From contig NZ_LFMD02000005.1 of NCBI RefSeq assembly GCF_015776785.2, positions 129,600-193,599 of the forward strand: DNA of 64,000 bases, written 5' to 3'. The notes beneath the pieces are model-generated. The model was not told where the DNA came from. It did not search any database and saw only the letters and a list, made by a program, of their open reading frames with translations. Shown here piece after piece: positions 49,191 to 57,646 of this stretch (the first letter of the stretch is position 1; each line of letters starts with the position of its first letter). The stretch is from Kitasatospora sp. SUK 42. Lineage in GTDB: Bacteria > Actinomycetota > Actinomycetes > Streptomycetales > Streptomycetaceae. The position numbers and the translations under genes are program-made.

Positions 49191-51722
49191 TCACCGGTCC
49201 CGCGGTCCCCCTTCGTCGCCGTCCGGACCGACGAAAGTCGACCGTCCGAAGGCCGTGAGCAGCAGCGCCACGTCGTCCACCCGCCCGGAGGAGCCGACCT
49301 CGCGCAGCAGCCGCTCGGCCAGATCCTCCAGGTCCTCCCCCGTCCGGCCGTGCGCCAGCGCGGCCCGCAGCCGGTCCACCCCCTGGTCGATCGCCAGTGC
49401 CGGGTCCTCCACCAGCCCGTCCGTGTAGAGGGCGATCACCCCGCCGGTCCGCAGCCGCAGCCCGCTGACCGGGTACTCGGCGCCCTCGTCCACCCCCAGC
49501 AGCGGCCCGCCCGGGACGTACAGCGCCTCCGCTCGGCCGTCCGAGTGACGCAGCACCGGCGGCAGGTGTCCGGCACGGGCGATCCGCACCACGCCGTCGG
49601 CGGGGGTGAGGCGGACCAGGCAGCAGCTGGCGAGCAGCCCCGGATCGAGGTCCAGCAGCAGCCGGTTGGTCCGGGCCAGCACCTCGCCGGGCGGCTCGCC
49701 GCCGCTGGCGAAGGCGCGGACCGCGCTGCGCAGCTGGCCCATCGCGGCGGCGGCGCCCACGTTGTGGCCCTCGACGTCCCCGATCACCAGGGTCAGGTCG
49801 GCGCCGGTGGTGATCGCGTCGTACCAGTCGCCGCCGATCTCCATGCCCTGGGTGCCCGGCAGGTAGCGGGCGGCGGTCCGGATCCCCGGCACCCGCGGGA
49901 GCCGGTGCGGCAGCAGGCCCTGCTGCAGGCCGCGGGCGAGCGTGAACTCCGCGTCGTACAGCCGGGCGCGCTCCAGGGCCTGGGCGATGAAGCCGGCGAG
50001 GCCGGTGAGCAGGCCGCGCTCCTCGACGGTGAAGGAGTGCGGGCGCTCGAAGCCGAGGATGCAACTGCCCACCGGGCGGCCCGAGGCGAGCAGCGGAAGG
50101 AAGGCCCAGGCGCCCATCTCGTCCAGGACCAGCCCGGGGTAGGCGGTGGCCAGCTCCCGGACCGACTCGAAGAAGATCGGGGTGCGGGAGCTGAGCGTCT
50201 CGGCGCCGGGGACGCGGGCATCGATCGGAGTGCCCTCGAAGGCGTCCAGGAAGCCGTCCGGGTAGCCGGTCTGTGACACCAGGTGCAGCCGCCGGTCGCG
50301 CACCCCGTAGATGGCGAGCTCCTGCCCGCCGAAGGCCGGGAGGATCTCCTCGGCCACCGCCCGGCACACGTCGCGCACGGTGACGGCCTCGGTGAGTGCG
50401 CTGGCGAGCTGGAGCAGGTGGTGGGTGCTGCCCACCCCGCTCGTGCCGGTACCGGCCGTGGCGGTGGGCGGCGGCGGGGCGGCGGCGGGCGGCTCGGCCG
50501 CATCCGGCGGGGCCTCGGCGGCGACCACCTGGCCCGTCACGCCGGACGGGTCGGGGTAGAGCGAGAAGGCCAGCCAGCCGTCCGGCGGGCGGGGGGTCAG
50601 GAAGGCGGTGGGCCGCTGGGAGAGCAGGGCGGCGCGGTAGCGGTTCTCGTAGAAGGGGTCGGCGAGCCAGGACAGCGCCTCCCACGGGTGGTGGCCGACC
50701 AGCTCCTCCCGGCGGGCCCCCAGCAGCGGCTCGGCGGCCCGGTTGACGTAGCCGATCAGACCGTCCGGGTCGAGCGAGAACACGCCCTCGCGCAGCCGCT
50801 CGACGGCGGCCGCGGCGGCGCTGAGGGTCCGCACGTCCAGGACGGCGCCGACCAGGTGGGTCCGGCCGTCGGAGATCGCTCCGGGTATCCGGGCCCACAG
50901 CTCCACGGGGTACGGGCGGTCGTCCGGCCCGAGCACCCGCACCCGGGCGCCCAGCACCTCGCCGCGCTCCAGGGCGGTCCGGGCGGCGGCCCGGAACTCC
51001 GGCAGGTCCCCGGGGGCGATCCGGCGGTGCAGACAGGCCACCGTGCCGTCGAACCCGCCGGGCGCGAAGCCGAAGATCTCCCGGAACTGCGCGTCGGCGG
51101 CGAGCGCGCCGGTGGCCACGTCCCAGTCGAACAGCCCCACCCGGGTGGTCGGCACCGCCGGCGCCGGCAGCTCGACCACGGCCGTGTCCCCGCCCGGCTC
51201 CACCGACCGCCCGGCCTCCGCCAGCCCGTCCAGCCCCGCGCCGAGCCAGGAGGCCACGGCGGCCACCTGCGGAGCCTCCGCGGCCGGCACGCCCTCGTCC
51301 GAGGCGGGCCACAGCAGGGTCAGCACCCCGAACCGCTCCCCGCCGTGCCCCACCGGCACGCCCAGCGAGACGAAGTCGTACGGCAGGCCGACGGCGAGCT
51401 GCGGGAAGCGCCGCATGGTGTCCTCGTTGTTGATCAGCTCGACGGGCCGCCCGGTCCGGAAGCAGACCGCGACCGGCAGCGGCCCGGTGGCCGCCACCCG
51501 CCGGAACGGGCTCATGATCGACAGCGGCACCCCCGCGATGGTCCGCAGCACCAGCGACCGGCCGTCCCGCGAACGCAGGTACACCAGCACCCCGTACGCC
51601 CCGGTCGACCCGAGCACCCGGCGCACGGCCGCCGCCAGCAGGCGGTCCCGCGCATGAACCGCCTCGGAGACCGCCTCACGGACCGGCTCAGCGGCCCCAC
51701 CGGTCTCATCCGGAAGGCGCAT
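49191..51722 (-). CDS. SpoIIE-type PP2C phosphatase with GAF and PAS domains
   Basis: An 843-residue cytoplasmic signalling protein. Order: a GAF-like domain (~15-165), a PAS (~185-300, FDWDVATGALAADAQFREIFG), a second PAS (~305-400, VFSLDPDGLIGYVNRAAEPLLG), a second GAF (~425-595, QELAIYGVRDRRLHLV), and the SpoIIE PP2C domain (~615-830). The phosphatase has the metal-binding motifs EIGGDWYDAI and VIGDVEGHNVGAAAAMGQLR, and further on LYTDGLVE and DDVALLL. Such proteins dephosphorylate anti-sigma-factor antagonists, or act on other regulators, in response to light, redox or ligand signals. No anti-sigma factor or antagonist gene is adjacent. The start has AAGAGAG upstream. Confidence 0.9.
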   Translation of the reverse strand: MRLPDETGGAAEPVREAVSEAVHARDRLLAAAVRRVLGSTGAYGVLVYLRSRDGRSLVLRTIAGVPLSIMSPFRRVAATGPLPVAVCFRTGRPVELINNEDTMRRFPQLAVGLPYDFVSLGVPVGHGGERFGVLTLLWPASDEGVPAAEAPQVAAVASWLGAGLDGLAEAGRSVEPGGDTAVVELPAPAVPTTRVGLFDWDVATGALAADAQFREIFGFAPGGFDGTVACLHRRIAPGDLPEFRAAARTALERGEVLGARVRVLGPDDRPYPVELWARIPGAISDGRTHLVGAVLDVRTLSAAAAAVERLREGVFSLDPDGLIGYVNRAAEPLLGARREELVGHHPWEALSWLADPFYENRYRAALLSQRPTAFLTPRPPDGWLAFSLYPDPSGVTGQVVAAEAPPDAAEPPAAAPPPPTATAGTGTSGVGSTHHLLQLASALTEAVTVRDVCRAVAEEILPAFGGQELAIYGVRDRRLHLVSQTGYPDGFLDAFEGTPIDARVPGAETLSSRTPIFFESVRELATAYPGLVLDEMGAWAFLPLLASGRPVGSCILGFERPHSFTVEERGLLTGLAGFIAQALERARLYDAEFTLARGLQQGLLPHRLPRVPGIRTAARYLPGTQGMEIGGDWYDAITTGADLTLVIGDVEGHNVGAAAAMGQLRSAVRAFASGGEPPGEVLARTNRLLLDLDPGLLASCCLVRLTPADGVVRIARAGHLPPVLRHSDGRAEALYVPGGPLLGVDEGAEYPVSGLRLRTGGVIALYTDGLVEDPALAIDQGVDRLRAALAHGRTGEDLEDLAERLLREVGSSGRVDDVALLLTAFGRSTFVGPDGDEGGPRDR

Positions 51723-51805
51723 GCTCTCTTGCTACGTCCCACCCGCAACCCTGTCAACACGAACACCTGCGACCCGAGCCGCCCGCCGGCCGACGGGGTG
51801 AGCGT

Positions 51806-52372
51806 TCAGATCCCGGGGAGGTCGATCTCCACCGGGTACGGCGCCACGGCCTTGACCAGCCCGGTGAACAGCTCACCCGCCTCGTACGACCGACTCGCCG
51901 GGTCGAGCACGTACGTGTGGACGATCGGCACCCGACCGGCAGCCTGCTCGACCCTCCAGTAGAAGGGGATGCCCGCCTTGGCGTACTGGTCGAACTTGAC
52001 TACCCGGTCGGTGGTCTCCGAGCCCGGCGAGACCACCTCGACCAGCAGCAGCACGTGGTCCGGTCTGGTGGGCGACTCGTCGATGGCGTCCGCACGGTAG
52101 ACCACCACGTCCGGCCGACGGTTGTTGAGCGGCACGTCCTGCAACCGCACGTCGAAGTCGGTGTCGGCGTTCCACTCCGCACCGCCCGCCGCGTCCAGAG
52201 CGTTCGCCAGGAGGCGCGCCAAACGGTTGTGGCGCTTCGAGGCGCTCGGACTCACGACGACCATCCCGTCGACGATCTCGATGCCCGCGCACTGTTCCTC
52301 GGACCAGGAGTCGTACTCCTCACTGGTGATCTGCCGGTGCATCCACTCGGGTGCGATCATCTCGGCCGTCAC
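51806..52372 (-). CDS. Uma2-family (DUF820) PD-(D/E)XK endonuclease-fold protein
   Basis: A 188-residue Uma2 protein. Family markers: GIEIVDGMVVVSPSASKRHN, then RRPDVVVYRAD (PD), then LLLVEVVSPGSETTDRVVKFDQYAKAGIPFYWRVE. This is the same motif order as the copy at 7562-8131, but the N-terminus differs. GTG 52372 follows GGGAGG; ATG 52360 is an alternative. The role is unknown; the family is often multicopy in streptomycetes. Confidence 0.85.
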   Translation of the reverse strand: MTAEMIAPEWMHRQITSEEYDSWSEEQCAGIEIVDGMVVVSPSASKRHNRLARLLANALDAAGGAEWNADTDFDVRLQDVPLNNRRPDVVVYRADAIDESPTRPDHVLLLVEVVSPGSETTDRVVKFDQYAKAGIPFYWRVEQAAGRVPIVHTYVLDPASRSYEAGELFTGLVKAVAPYPVEIDLPGI

Positions 52373-52523
52373 GGCGTACCTCCCCCGGTCTCCTCGGCGG
52401 GCCTGTGCTGTGTGCCACAGCCTAGTACGGCCGCTGTGATCGTCTCGGGTGGTTCGGGTGCCGTTCGATATCCTCCCGGCGAGTGGCGGCGACGAGGCCG
52501 CCGGGGGTGGAAGCGAGAGCCGT

Positions 52524-53819
52524 ATGCAGTCGCCGTCGTCCGAGGGGGCCGCGCGGGAGACGTCGTGGCAGTGGGACGAGGCCGGCGGCGGGGCGGAGGC
52601 GCCCGGGGACGTGATCGGCGGCGGGGGCGGGCCGCGGCTGAGCCGGCGCGGGGTGCTGGTGGGGGCCGGGGTGCTGGCGGCCGGCGGGGCGGCGTGGGCG
52701 TTCGCCGGCTCGGGTGGGGACGGGCCGAAGCCGCAGCCGACCGCGCTGTCCGGGCCGAAGCCGCTGTGGACGTACCGGGGGCCGGAGGCGATGACCCCCG
52801 AGCGGCTGGTCTCCCTGCCGCGCCACCCGGCGTACCTGTCCAAGGCCGGGCTGCAGGTGCTCGACCCCGTCAGCGGCGACCCTCGGCGGCTGCTGGTCTT
52901 CGACCCGCCGCGGCCCGCGGACTGGCCGAGCGACCTGGAACTGCCCGGCGGGAAGGTCGTGCTCGGGCCCGAGCACCTCCTCTCCGCCACCTCCCGGGGC
53001 CACATCGACGCCCACCACCTCACCGACCCGGGCGGCGACTGGAGCGAGCCGCTGCCCGACGAGCTGCAGGGCCAGACCAGGCTCGCCGGCGTCGACGGCA
53101 TCTTCCTCTACGGCAGTGTCTGGGGCGACCCCCGGCGGGACGGCACCCCTCCGGAGGACCGGGTCTTCGCTCTGCGGCTCGCCGACCATTCCTTCGACTG
53201 GACCGTCCGCACGGAGGGCACCGAGCAGCCGGTCACCCCCGCCACCGGATTCGGCCTGGTCCTGGCCTGCGTCCGCTCCCTCGGCGGCCGTACCCAGCTG
53301 GTGGCCCGGGAGGCCTTCACCGGCCGCGAGCTGTGGACCGCCCCCGGCGCCGAGGACCTGCGCTGGTGCGTCACCGGTCTCCAGGAGCTCCTGGTCCCGG
53401 ACGGCAACGGCGGCGTGCGCATGGTGAACCCCACTACGGGGGGGCCGGGTTGGAGCCACTCCCCGGCCCGGGGCGAGTCCTGGCGGGCGCTTCCGCCCGT
53501 CCTGGGGAGCGCCCAGGTGTTCGTCCCCCGCGACGACGGCGTCGTCAGCAGCCACGATCCGTCCACCGGCGCGGTGCTCTGGACCTGCCGGCTGCCGTTC
53601 CTCCTGGACCGCCGCAGCCGCCCCCTGGCCATCGGCGGCACGCTGTTCGTTCCGGGGCCGGCGGCCGGCGGGGTCGGCGCGATCGACACCGCGACCGGCC
53701 GGCTGCGGTGGACGTTCCGCGACTCCGGCCCGGGGCGGGACGTCTGGACCGTCTCCACCGACGGGAGCCGCCTCTACGCGGGCCACGACGACGTCCTGCA
53801 CGCCCTGCCCCTGAACTGA
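52524..53819 (+). CDS. Outer-membrane-side PQQ-like beta-propeller protein with Tat-like/anchor N-terminus
   Basis: About 431 residues. After a Gly/Glu-rich cytoplasmic start comes LSRRGVLVGAGVLAAGGAAWAFAG, a twin-Arg-like signal or single anchor, so the bulk is outside the membrane. The rest is a WD/PQQ-type propeller with repeated blade ends such as LVAREAFTGRELWTAPG, VSSHDPSTGAVLWTC and IDTATGRLRWTFRD. No kinase domain is attached, although similar propellers are often fused to Ser/Thr kinases. GTG 52449 is an alternative, longer start. The function is unknown; a sensing or scaffolding role is plausible. Confidence 0.75.
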   Translation: MQSPSSEGAARETSWQWDEAGGGAEAPGDVIGGGGGPRLSRRGVLVGAGVLAAGGAAWAFAGSGGDGPKPQPTALSGPKPLWTYRGPEAMTPERLVSLPRHPAYLSKAGLQVLDPVSGDPRRLLVFDPPRPADWPSDLELPGGKVVLGPEHLLSATSRGHIDAHHLTDPGGDWSEPLPDELQGQTRLAGVDGIFLYGSVWGDPRRDGTPPEDRVFALRLADHSFDWTVRTEGTEQPVTPATGFGLVLACVRSLGGRTQLVAREAFTGRELWTAPGAEDLRWCVTGLQELLVPDGNGGVRMVNPTTGGPGWSHSPARGESWRALPPVLGSAQVFVPRDDGVVSSHDPSTGAVLWTCRLPFLLDRRSRPLAIGGTLFVPGPAAGGVGAIDTATGRLRWTFRDSGPGRDVWTVSTDGSRLYAGHDDVLHALPLN

Positions 53820-53888
53820 ACCGAACTTCGCCGAACGTGAGCCGGACGTGAACTGCGCCGAACTGGACCGAACGGCCGTACGAAGCGG

Positions 53889-53894
53889 CAGGAT
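53889..53894 (+). promoter_or_regulatory. -10 box (CAGGAT) of leaderless uridine-kinase-like gene
   Basis: CAGGAT ends 6 nt before ATG 53901; TGGACC 19 nt upstream is a possible -35. Confidence 0.5.
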
Positions 53895-53900
53895 GGCCTG

Positions 53901-54536
53901 ATGCAGGTGCGCCCGATCTCCCCCGACAAGCTGGCCGAGCTGCTCGCCGACCGCATCGCCGCGCTGCCCGGCGCCGGTGAGCGCCGGCTGCGGGTGGCCG
54001 TGGACGGCGCCGCGGCCGCCCGGCCCGAGGTGCTGGCCGACGCGCTGGTGGAGCCGTTGCGGCTGCGCGGCCGCCCGGCGCTGCGGGTGTCGGCGGCGGG
54101 CTTCCTGCGCCCGGCCTCGATCCGGCTGGAGTACGGCCACCAGGACGCGGACGCCTTCCACGACCTCTGGCTGGACGACGGCGCCCTGCTGCGCGAGGTG
54201 CTGGATCCGCTGGAGCCGGGTGGCAGCGGCCGGGTGCTGCCTTCGCTGCGCGACCCGGCCACCGACCGTTCGACCCGCGCCCCGTACACCCAACTCCCGC
54301 CCGGCGGTGTGCTGTTGCTGGACGGCGCCCTGCTGCTGGGCCGCTGGCTGCCGCTGGAGCTGACCGTCCACCTGGCGCTCACCCCGGCCGCGCTGGCCCG
54401 CCGCACCCCGGACGACCAGCAGTGGACGCTGCCCGCCTTCGCCCGCTACGAGGCGGAGACCGGGCCCGCCGAGGCCGCCGACGTCACCGTGCGGATGGAC
54501 GACCCGCGCCACCCCGCCCTGGTCGAGCGGACGTGA
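53901..54536 (+). CDS. Uridine-kinase-like protein with a lost P-loop
   Basis: A 211-residue protein with the overall shape of uridine kinase: opening ISPDKLAELLADRIAAL, the beta-1 strand LRVAVDGAA, the base-binding FLRPASIRLEYGHQDADAF, and GGVLLLDGALLL. Where the ATP-binding P-loop (G-x-x-G-S-G-K-S/T) should follow VDG, this reads AAAARPEVL, with no Lys and no Gly pattern, so phosphate transfer by the usual mechanism looks impossible. Similar degenerate proteins occur in other streptomycetes under the uridine kinase label. The 3' end overlaps the convergent glycosylase gene by 53 bp. Confidence 0.72.
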   Translation: MQVRPISPDKLAELLADRIAALPGAGERRLRVAVDGAAAARPEVLADALVEPLRLRGRPALRVSAAGFLRPASIRLEYGHQDADAFHDLWLDDGALLREVLDPLEPGGSGRVLPSLRDPATDRSTRAPYTQLPPGGVLLLDGALLLGRWLPLELTVHLALTPAALARRTPDDQQWTLPAFARYEAETGPAEAADVTVRMDDPRHPALVERT

Positions 54537-55332
54537 CCTCCGGGGCCGGTCCGCGCTGGCAGTACGGGCACCAGAACACCACCCGGTCACGCGGGGGCGT
54601 GCCCTGGCGCCCGGTCAGGACGGGCGTGACGCAGCGCGGGCAGGGCCGTCCGGCCCGGCCGTAGACCCAGTGCTGGTAGCCGGGGCGGGTGTCGCCGGTG
54701 GTGATGTGGCCGGGGCGCAGCTTGTTGGCGTCGAGCATCGCCCGGGCGCGCTCCACCAGCCGGTCGGGGTGCGGGAGTTCGCCGGCCTCGGTCCACGGGG
54801 TGACGCCGGCGACGAAGCACAGCTCGTTGGCGTAGACGTTGCCGATCCCGGCGAGGTTGCGCTGGTCGAGCAGGGCCTCGATGAGCGGGCGGGCGGGCCG
54901 GGCGAGGAGTCGGCGGACGGCCTCGACCGGGTCCCAGTCGGGGCCGAGCAGGTCGGGGCCGAGGTGGCCGACGATCCGGCGTTCGTCGGTGGTGCGCAGC
55001 AGCTCGACGACGGGCAGCCGGTAGCCGACGGCGGTGCCCCGGTCGGTGCCGAGGACGGCACGGATCTGCCAGTCGGGGCCGCCGGTCCAGCGCTCGCCGG
55101 GCCGGTAGACCTCCCAGCGGCCCTCGACCCGCAGATGGGTGTGCAGGGTGAGGCCGCCTTCGAGGCGGGTGAGCAGGTGTTTGCCGCGCGGGCGGACCTC
55201 CAGCACCCGGCGGCCGGCCAGCGGGGCGGTCGCGTACCCGGGCACCCGCAGGTCGGCGCTGGTCAGCGGCTGTCCGGCGAGGACGTCGTGCAGCCGGGCC
55301 GCCGCGCGGTAGACGGAGTCACCTTCTGGCAT
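54484..55332 (-). CDS. nei: Fpg/Nei-family DNA glycosylase (endonuclease VIII-like)
   Basis: A 282-residue bifunctional base-excision enzyme that removes oxidised bases and nicks the strand. The N-terminal P2-E3 (MPEGDSVYRAA) is the catalytic pair. RPRGKHLL carries the conserved Lys, the helix-two-turn-helix reads QRNLAGIGNVYANELCF, and the C-terminal zinc finger has CPRC and CPYC with the intercalating Arg in RDRVVFWC. ATG 55332 must be the start since Pro2 has to be N-terminal; CAGAAT 6 nt upstream suggests a leaderless message. Confidence 0.93.
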   Translation of the reverse strand: MPEGDSVYRAAARLHDVLAGQPLTSADLRVPGYATAPLAGRRVLEVRPRGKHLLTRLEGGLTLHTHLRVEGRWEVYRPGERWTGGPDWQIRAVLGTDRGTAVGYRLPVVELLRTTDERRIVGHLGPDLLGPDWDPVEAVRRLLARPARPLIEALLDQRNLAGIGNVYANELCFVAGVTPWTEAGELPHPDRLVERARAMLDANKLRPGHITTGDTRPGYQHWVYGRAGRPCPRCVTPVLTGRQGTPPRDRVVFWCPYCQRGPAPEVTSARPGRGGAGRPSAR

Positions 55333-55338
55333 GACTCC

Positions 55339-55344
55339 ATTCTG
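55339..55344 (-). promoter_or_regulatory. -10 box (CAGAAT) of nei-type gene
   Basis: CAGAAT on the minus strand ends 6 nt before ATG 55332. GGAG between them is too close to the ATG to act as a normal ribosome site. Confidence 0.45.
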
Positions 55345-55396
55345 GTCCGCGCGGCGGCGCCGTGGGACGGGACCCCCCGTCCGCGGGCCGTTCGGG

Positions 55397-55849
55397 CTAT
55401 TCGGAGGCGGCCTGGCCCTCGCGGACCACGACCACCGGGCAGGGCGCGTGCTCGGTGAGGTGGCGGCTGACGGAGCCGAGCAGTACGCCGGAGAATCCGC
55501 CGAGGCCTCGGCTGCCGACGACCAGCAGCGCGGCGCCCTTGGCGGCCTCCAGCAGGGCCTGGGCGGCGTTGCCGGGCATCACGGTCTCGCTGATCCGCAC
55601 GGCGGGGTCCTCGCCGACCACCTTGGCGACGGTGTCGGAGAGGGTCTTGCCCGCGAGCTCCTCGGGGTTGAAGGCCTCGGAGACGGGGACGCCCGTTCCG
55701 ACCCAGCCGTAGAAGGCGGGGTACTCCCAGGCGGCGATCACGTTGACCGTCCCGCCGACGGCCTTGGCGTAGTCGACGGCCCAGCGCAGCGCCTGCTCCG
55801 AGGCGGGCGAGCCGTCCACACCGACGACGATCCGGGGGTTGGCACTCAT
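55397..55849 (-). CDS. Universal stress protein (UspA family)
   Basis: A 150-residue single-domain Usp. Its start is IVVGVDGSPASEQALRWAVDYA. The ATP-binding motif G-2x-G-9x-G-S/T is present in GSRGLGGFSGVLLGSVS, followed by CPVVVVRE. It should bind ATP and dimerise; such proteins help survival under starvation or redox stress. A purine-rich tandem repeat lies directly upstream, ending in GGAG before ATG 55849. Confidence 0.93.
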   Translation of the reverse strand: MSANPRIVVGVDGSPASEQALRWAVDYAKAVGGTVNVIAAWEYPAFYGWVGTGVPVSEAFNPEELAGKTLSDTVAKVVGEDPAVRISETVMPGNAAQALLEAAKGAALLVVGSRGLGGFSGVLLGSVSRHLTEHAPCPVVVVREGQAASE

Positions 55850-55852
55850 GCC

Positions 55853-55935
55853 GTTGCTCCTTCGGTTGCTCGTGTTGCTCGTGCTGCTCGTATTGCTCGT
55901 GCTGTTCCTGCGTGCTCTGCTTGCCCTGCTCTTCC
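55853..55935 (-). repeat. 9-bp tandem repeats in the leader of the universal stress gene
   Basis: On the minus strand, GAGCA recurs every 9 nt (CACGAGCAA, TACGAGCAG, CACGAGCAA, etc.), six to seven units, ending at the ribosome site. It is far less GC-rich and less structured than surrounding sequence and remains outside the gene. Confidence 0.75.
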
Positions 55936-56070
55936 CGCGTGCCCCGTTTGGAGCCCTGCCCTCCGAACATAGATCAAATCGGGCATACGGCCGGTAGTTG
56001 CCACGCCGTGGGCGGCGTTTCGCATTCAATTCGGATGCAGCCGATCGGTGTGCCCTGGGAGAATGGCGGG
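55936..56070. other. Divergent promoter region
   Basis: This stretch separates the stress-protein leader from the small gene at 56071. It contains an AT-richer patch (GAACATAGATCAAATCGGGCATA) and a GAGAAT -10 box just before 56071. No operator was recognised. Confidence 0.4.
56059..56064 (+). promoter_or_regulatory. -10 box (GAGAAT) of leaderless gene at 56071
   Basis: GAGAAT ends 6 nt before ATG 56071. Confidence 0.4.
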
Positions 56071-56460
56071 ATGCCGAGCAAGCCTCGCCGCCGTACCGGC
56101 GGCTTCGCCGAGGTCCTCGCCGCCCTGCCGCCCGCCACCGGCACGGCCGGCGGCCCGTACCGCCAGTACCCGGTCGCGGCCGGCGGCTTCCTGGACGCCC
56201 GGGGCCGCTACTGGCGGCTCGCCCGCGGCCCGCTGGAGCGGCGGCTGGCCAAGCGGCTGATGACCGACGCCGACGAGATGACCCTGGGCGACTGGGGCGG
56301 CGGCTGGCACGAGGACTTCCCGGACGACTTCGTCCCGGTGCTGCTGACCCCCGAGGAGCGTCCGGCCGCCTGGCAGGCGGCCCTCGCCGAGGACCACCAG
56401 GCGTACGAGTTCCGCGCCGAGGGCGGCCTGACCCTGCTCTACCTCGACATCTCCTGCTGA
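56071..56460 (+). CDS. Conserved-looking hypothetical protein, 129 residues
   Basis: Soluble, no signal peptide, no Cys until the final residue. The basic start MPSKPRRRTGGF is followed by an aromatic stretch GPYRQYPVAAGGFLDARGRYWRLARGPLERRL, then an acidic segment TDADEMTLGDWGGGWHEDFPDDF. It ends with EFRAEGGLTLLYLDISC. Codon use is typical of a real gene, and a leaderless -10 box precedes it. No family or function is recognised. A mismatched 17-bp hairpin follows. Confidence 0.65.
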   Translation: MPSKPRRRTGGFAEVLAALPPATGTAGGPYRQYPVAAGGFLDARGRYWRLARGPLERRLAKRLMTDADEMTLGDWGGGWHEDFPDDFVPVLLTPEERPAAWQAALAEDHQAYEFRAEGGLTLLYLDISC

Positions 56461-56501
56461 TCCGAGTGCGGTACGCCGCCCGTCGTCCTCGCGCCACGCC
56501 C

Positions 56502-56543
56502 ACCGGGCCCGGCCCCGGATGAAGACCCGGGGCCGGGGCCGGT
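56502..56543. terminator. Bidirectional hairpin terminator
   Basis: A 17-bp stem with one mismatch (starting ACCGGGCCC) and an 8-nt loop, between two convergent genes. Confidence 0.55.
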
Positions 56544-56554
56544 GAGGGCGGTCG

Positions 56555-57481
56555 CTAGCCCAGCTGCGGGGCGACCCGGGAGGCGACCAGTTCCAGGTGG
56601 TCGAGGTCGTCCAGGTCGAGGACCTGGAGGTAGATCCGCTCGCTGCCGACGGCCGCGTACCGGCCGATCCTCTCCACCACCTCGTCCGGGGTGCCGGCCA
56701 GGCCGTTGGCCTTCAGCTCCTCGACCTCGCGGCCGATCGCGGCGGCCCGGCGGGCCACCTCGGCGTCGTCCCGGCCGACGCAGACGACCAGCGCGTTGGA
56801 GTACACCAGCTCGTCGGCCTCGCGCCCGGCCTGCTCGACGGCGGTCCGGACCCGGCCGAACTGGGCCTCCGTGTCCTCCACCGAGGCGAACGGCAGGTTG
56901 AACTCGTCGGCGAAGCGGGCGGCCAGCGCCGGGGTGCGCTTCGGTCCGAGGCCGCCGACCAGCACCGGGATGCGCTCCTGGGCGGGCTTGGGCAGCGCGG
57001 GCGAGTCGGTGAGCGTGTAGTACTCGCCGGCGAAGTCGAAGGTGTCGCCGAGCTTGGTCCTCCACAGCCCGGTGATGATCGCCAGCTGCTCCTCCAGCCG
57101 TCCGAACTTCTCCTTCGGGAAGGGGATGCCGTACGCGGTGTGCTCGGCCTCGTACCAGCCGGTGCCCAGGCCGAACTCGACCCGGCCGCCGCTCATCGCG
57201 TCCACCTGGGCGACCTGGATCGCGGTGACGCCCGGCAGCCGGAAGGTGGCGGCGGTCATCAGGGTGCCGAGGCGGATGGTGCTGGTGTCGCGGGCGAGGC
57301 CGGCCAGGGTGATCCAGGCGTCGGTGGGCCCCGGCAGGCCGTCGACGTCGCCCATCCTGAGGTAGTGGTCGGAGCGGAAGAAGGCGCTGAAGGCGCCGAG
57401 CTCCTCGGCGGTGCGGGCGACCTTCAGGAGGGTGTCGTAGCTCGCGCCCTGCTGGGGCTCGGTGAAGATGCGGAGATCCAT
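56555..57481 (-). CDS. LLM-class F420-dependent oxidoreductase
   Basis: A 308-residue luciferase-like TIM-barrel enzyme likely to use coenzyme F420. Typical segments are FSAFFRSDHYL, STIRLGTLMTAATFRLPG, VDAMSGGRVEFGLGTGWYEAEH and VLVGGLGPKRTPALAARFADEFN. The last parts match the TIGR03560-type group. ATG 57481 is chosen because CAGAAT lies 7 nt upstream. The substrate is unknown; relatives oxidise secondary alcohols or reduce enones. Confidence 0.88.
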   Translation of the reverse strand: MDLRIFTEPQQGASYDTLLKVARTAEELGAFSAFFRSDHYLRMGDVDGLPGPTDAWITLAGLARDTSTIRLGTLMTAATFRLPGVTAIQVAQVDAMSGGRVEFGLGTGWYEAEHTAYGIPFPKEKFGRLEEQLAIITGLWRTKLGDTFDFAGEYYTLTDSPALPKPAQERIPVLVGGLGPKRTPALAARFADEFNLPFASVEDTEAQFGRVRTAVEQAGREADELVYSNALVVCVGRDDAEVARRAAAIGREVEELKANGLAGTPDEVVERIGRYAAVGSERIYLQVLDLDDLDHLELVASRVAPQLG

Positions 57482-57488
57482 GCCGCCC

Positions 57489-57494
57489 ATTCTG
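57489..57494 (-). promoter_or_regulatory. -10 box (CAGAAT) of LLM oxidoreductase gene
   Basis: CAGAAT on the minus strand ends 7 nt before ATG 57481. Confidence 0.45.
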
Positions 57495-57634
57495 GTGGGG
57501 ACCACCCGCCGGTGAGCGCAGGGAACCGGCCAAGCCGCGCAACCGGCCGGGGGCGGCCGGAACCCCGCCCCGAAGGTGGCCAAGGTCTCAGTACGGAACC
57601 GTCACGGGCGGCTTTTCCGCCCGATCCGTTCGCC

Positions 57635-57640
57635 TACGGT
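57635..57640 (+). promoter_or_regulatory. -10 box (TACGGT) of leaderless gene at 57647
   Basis: TACGGT ends 6 nt before ATG 57647. Confidence 0.5.
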
Positions 57641-57646
57641 GGACGG

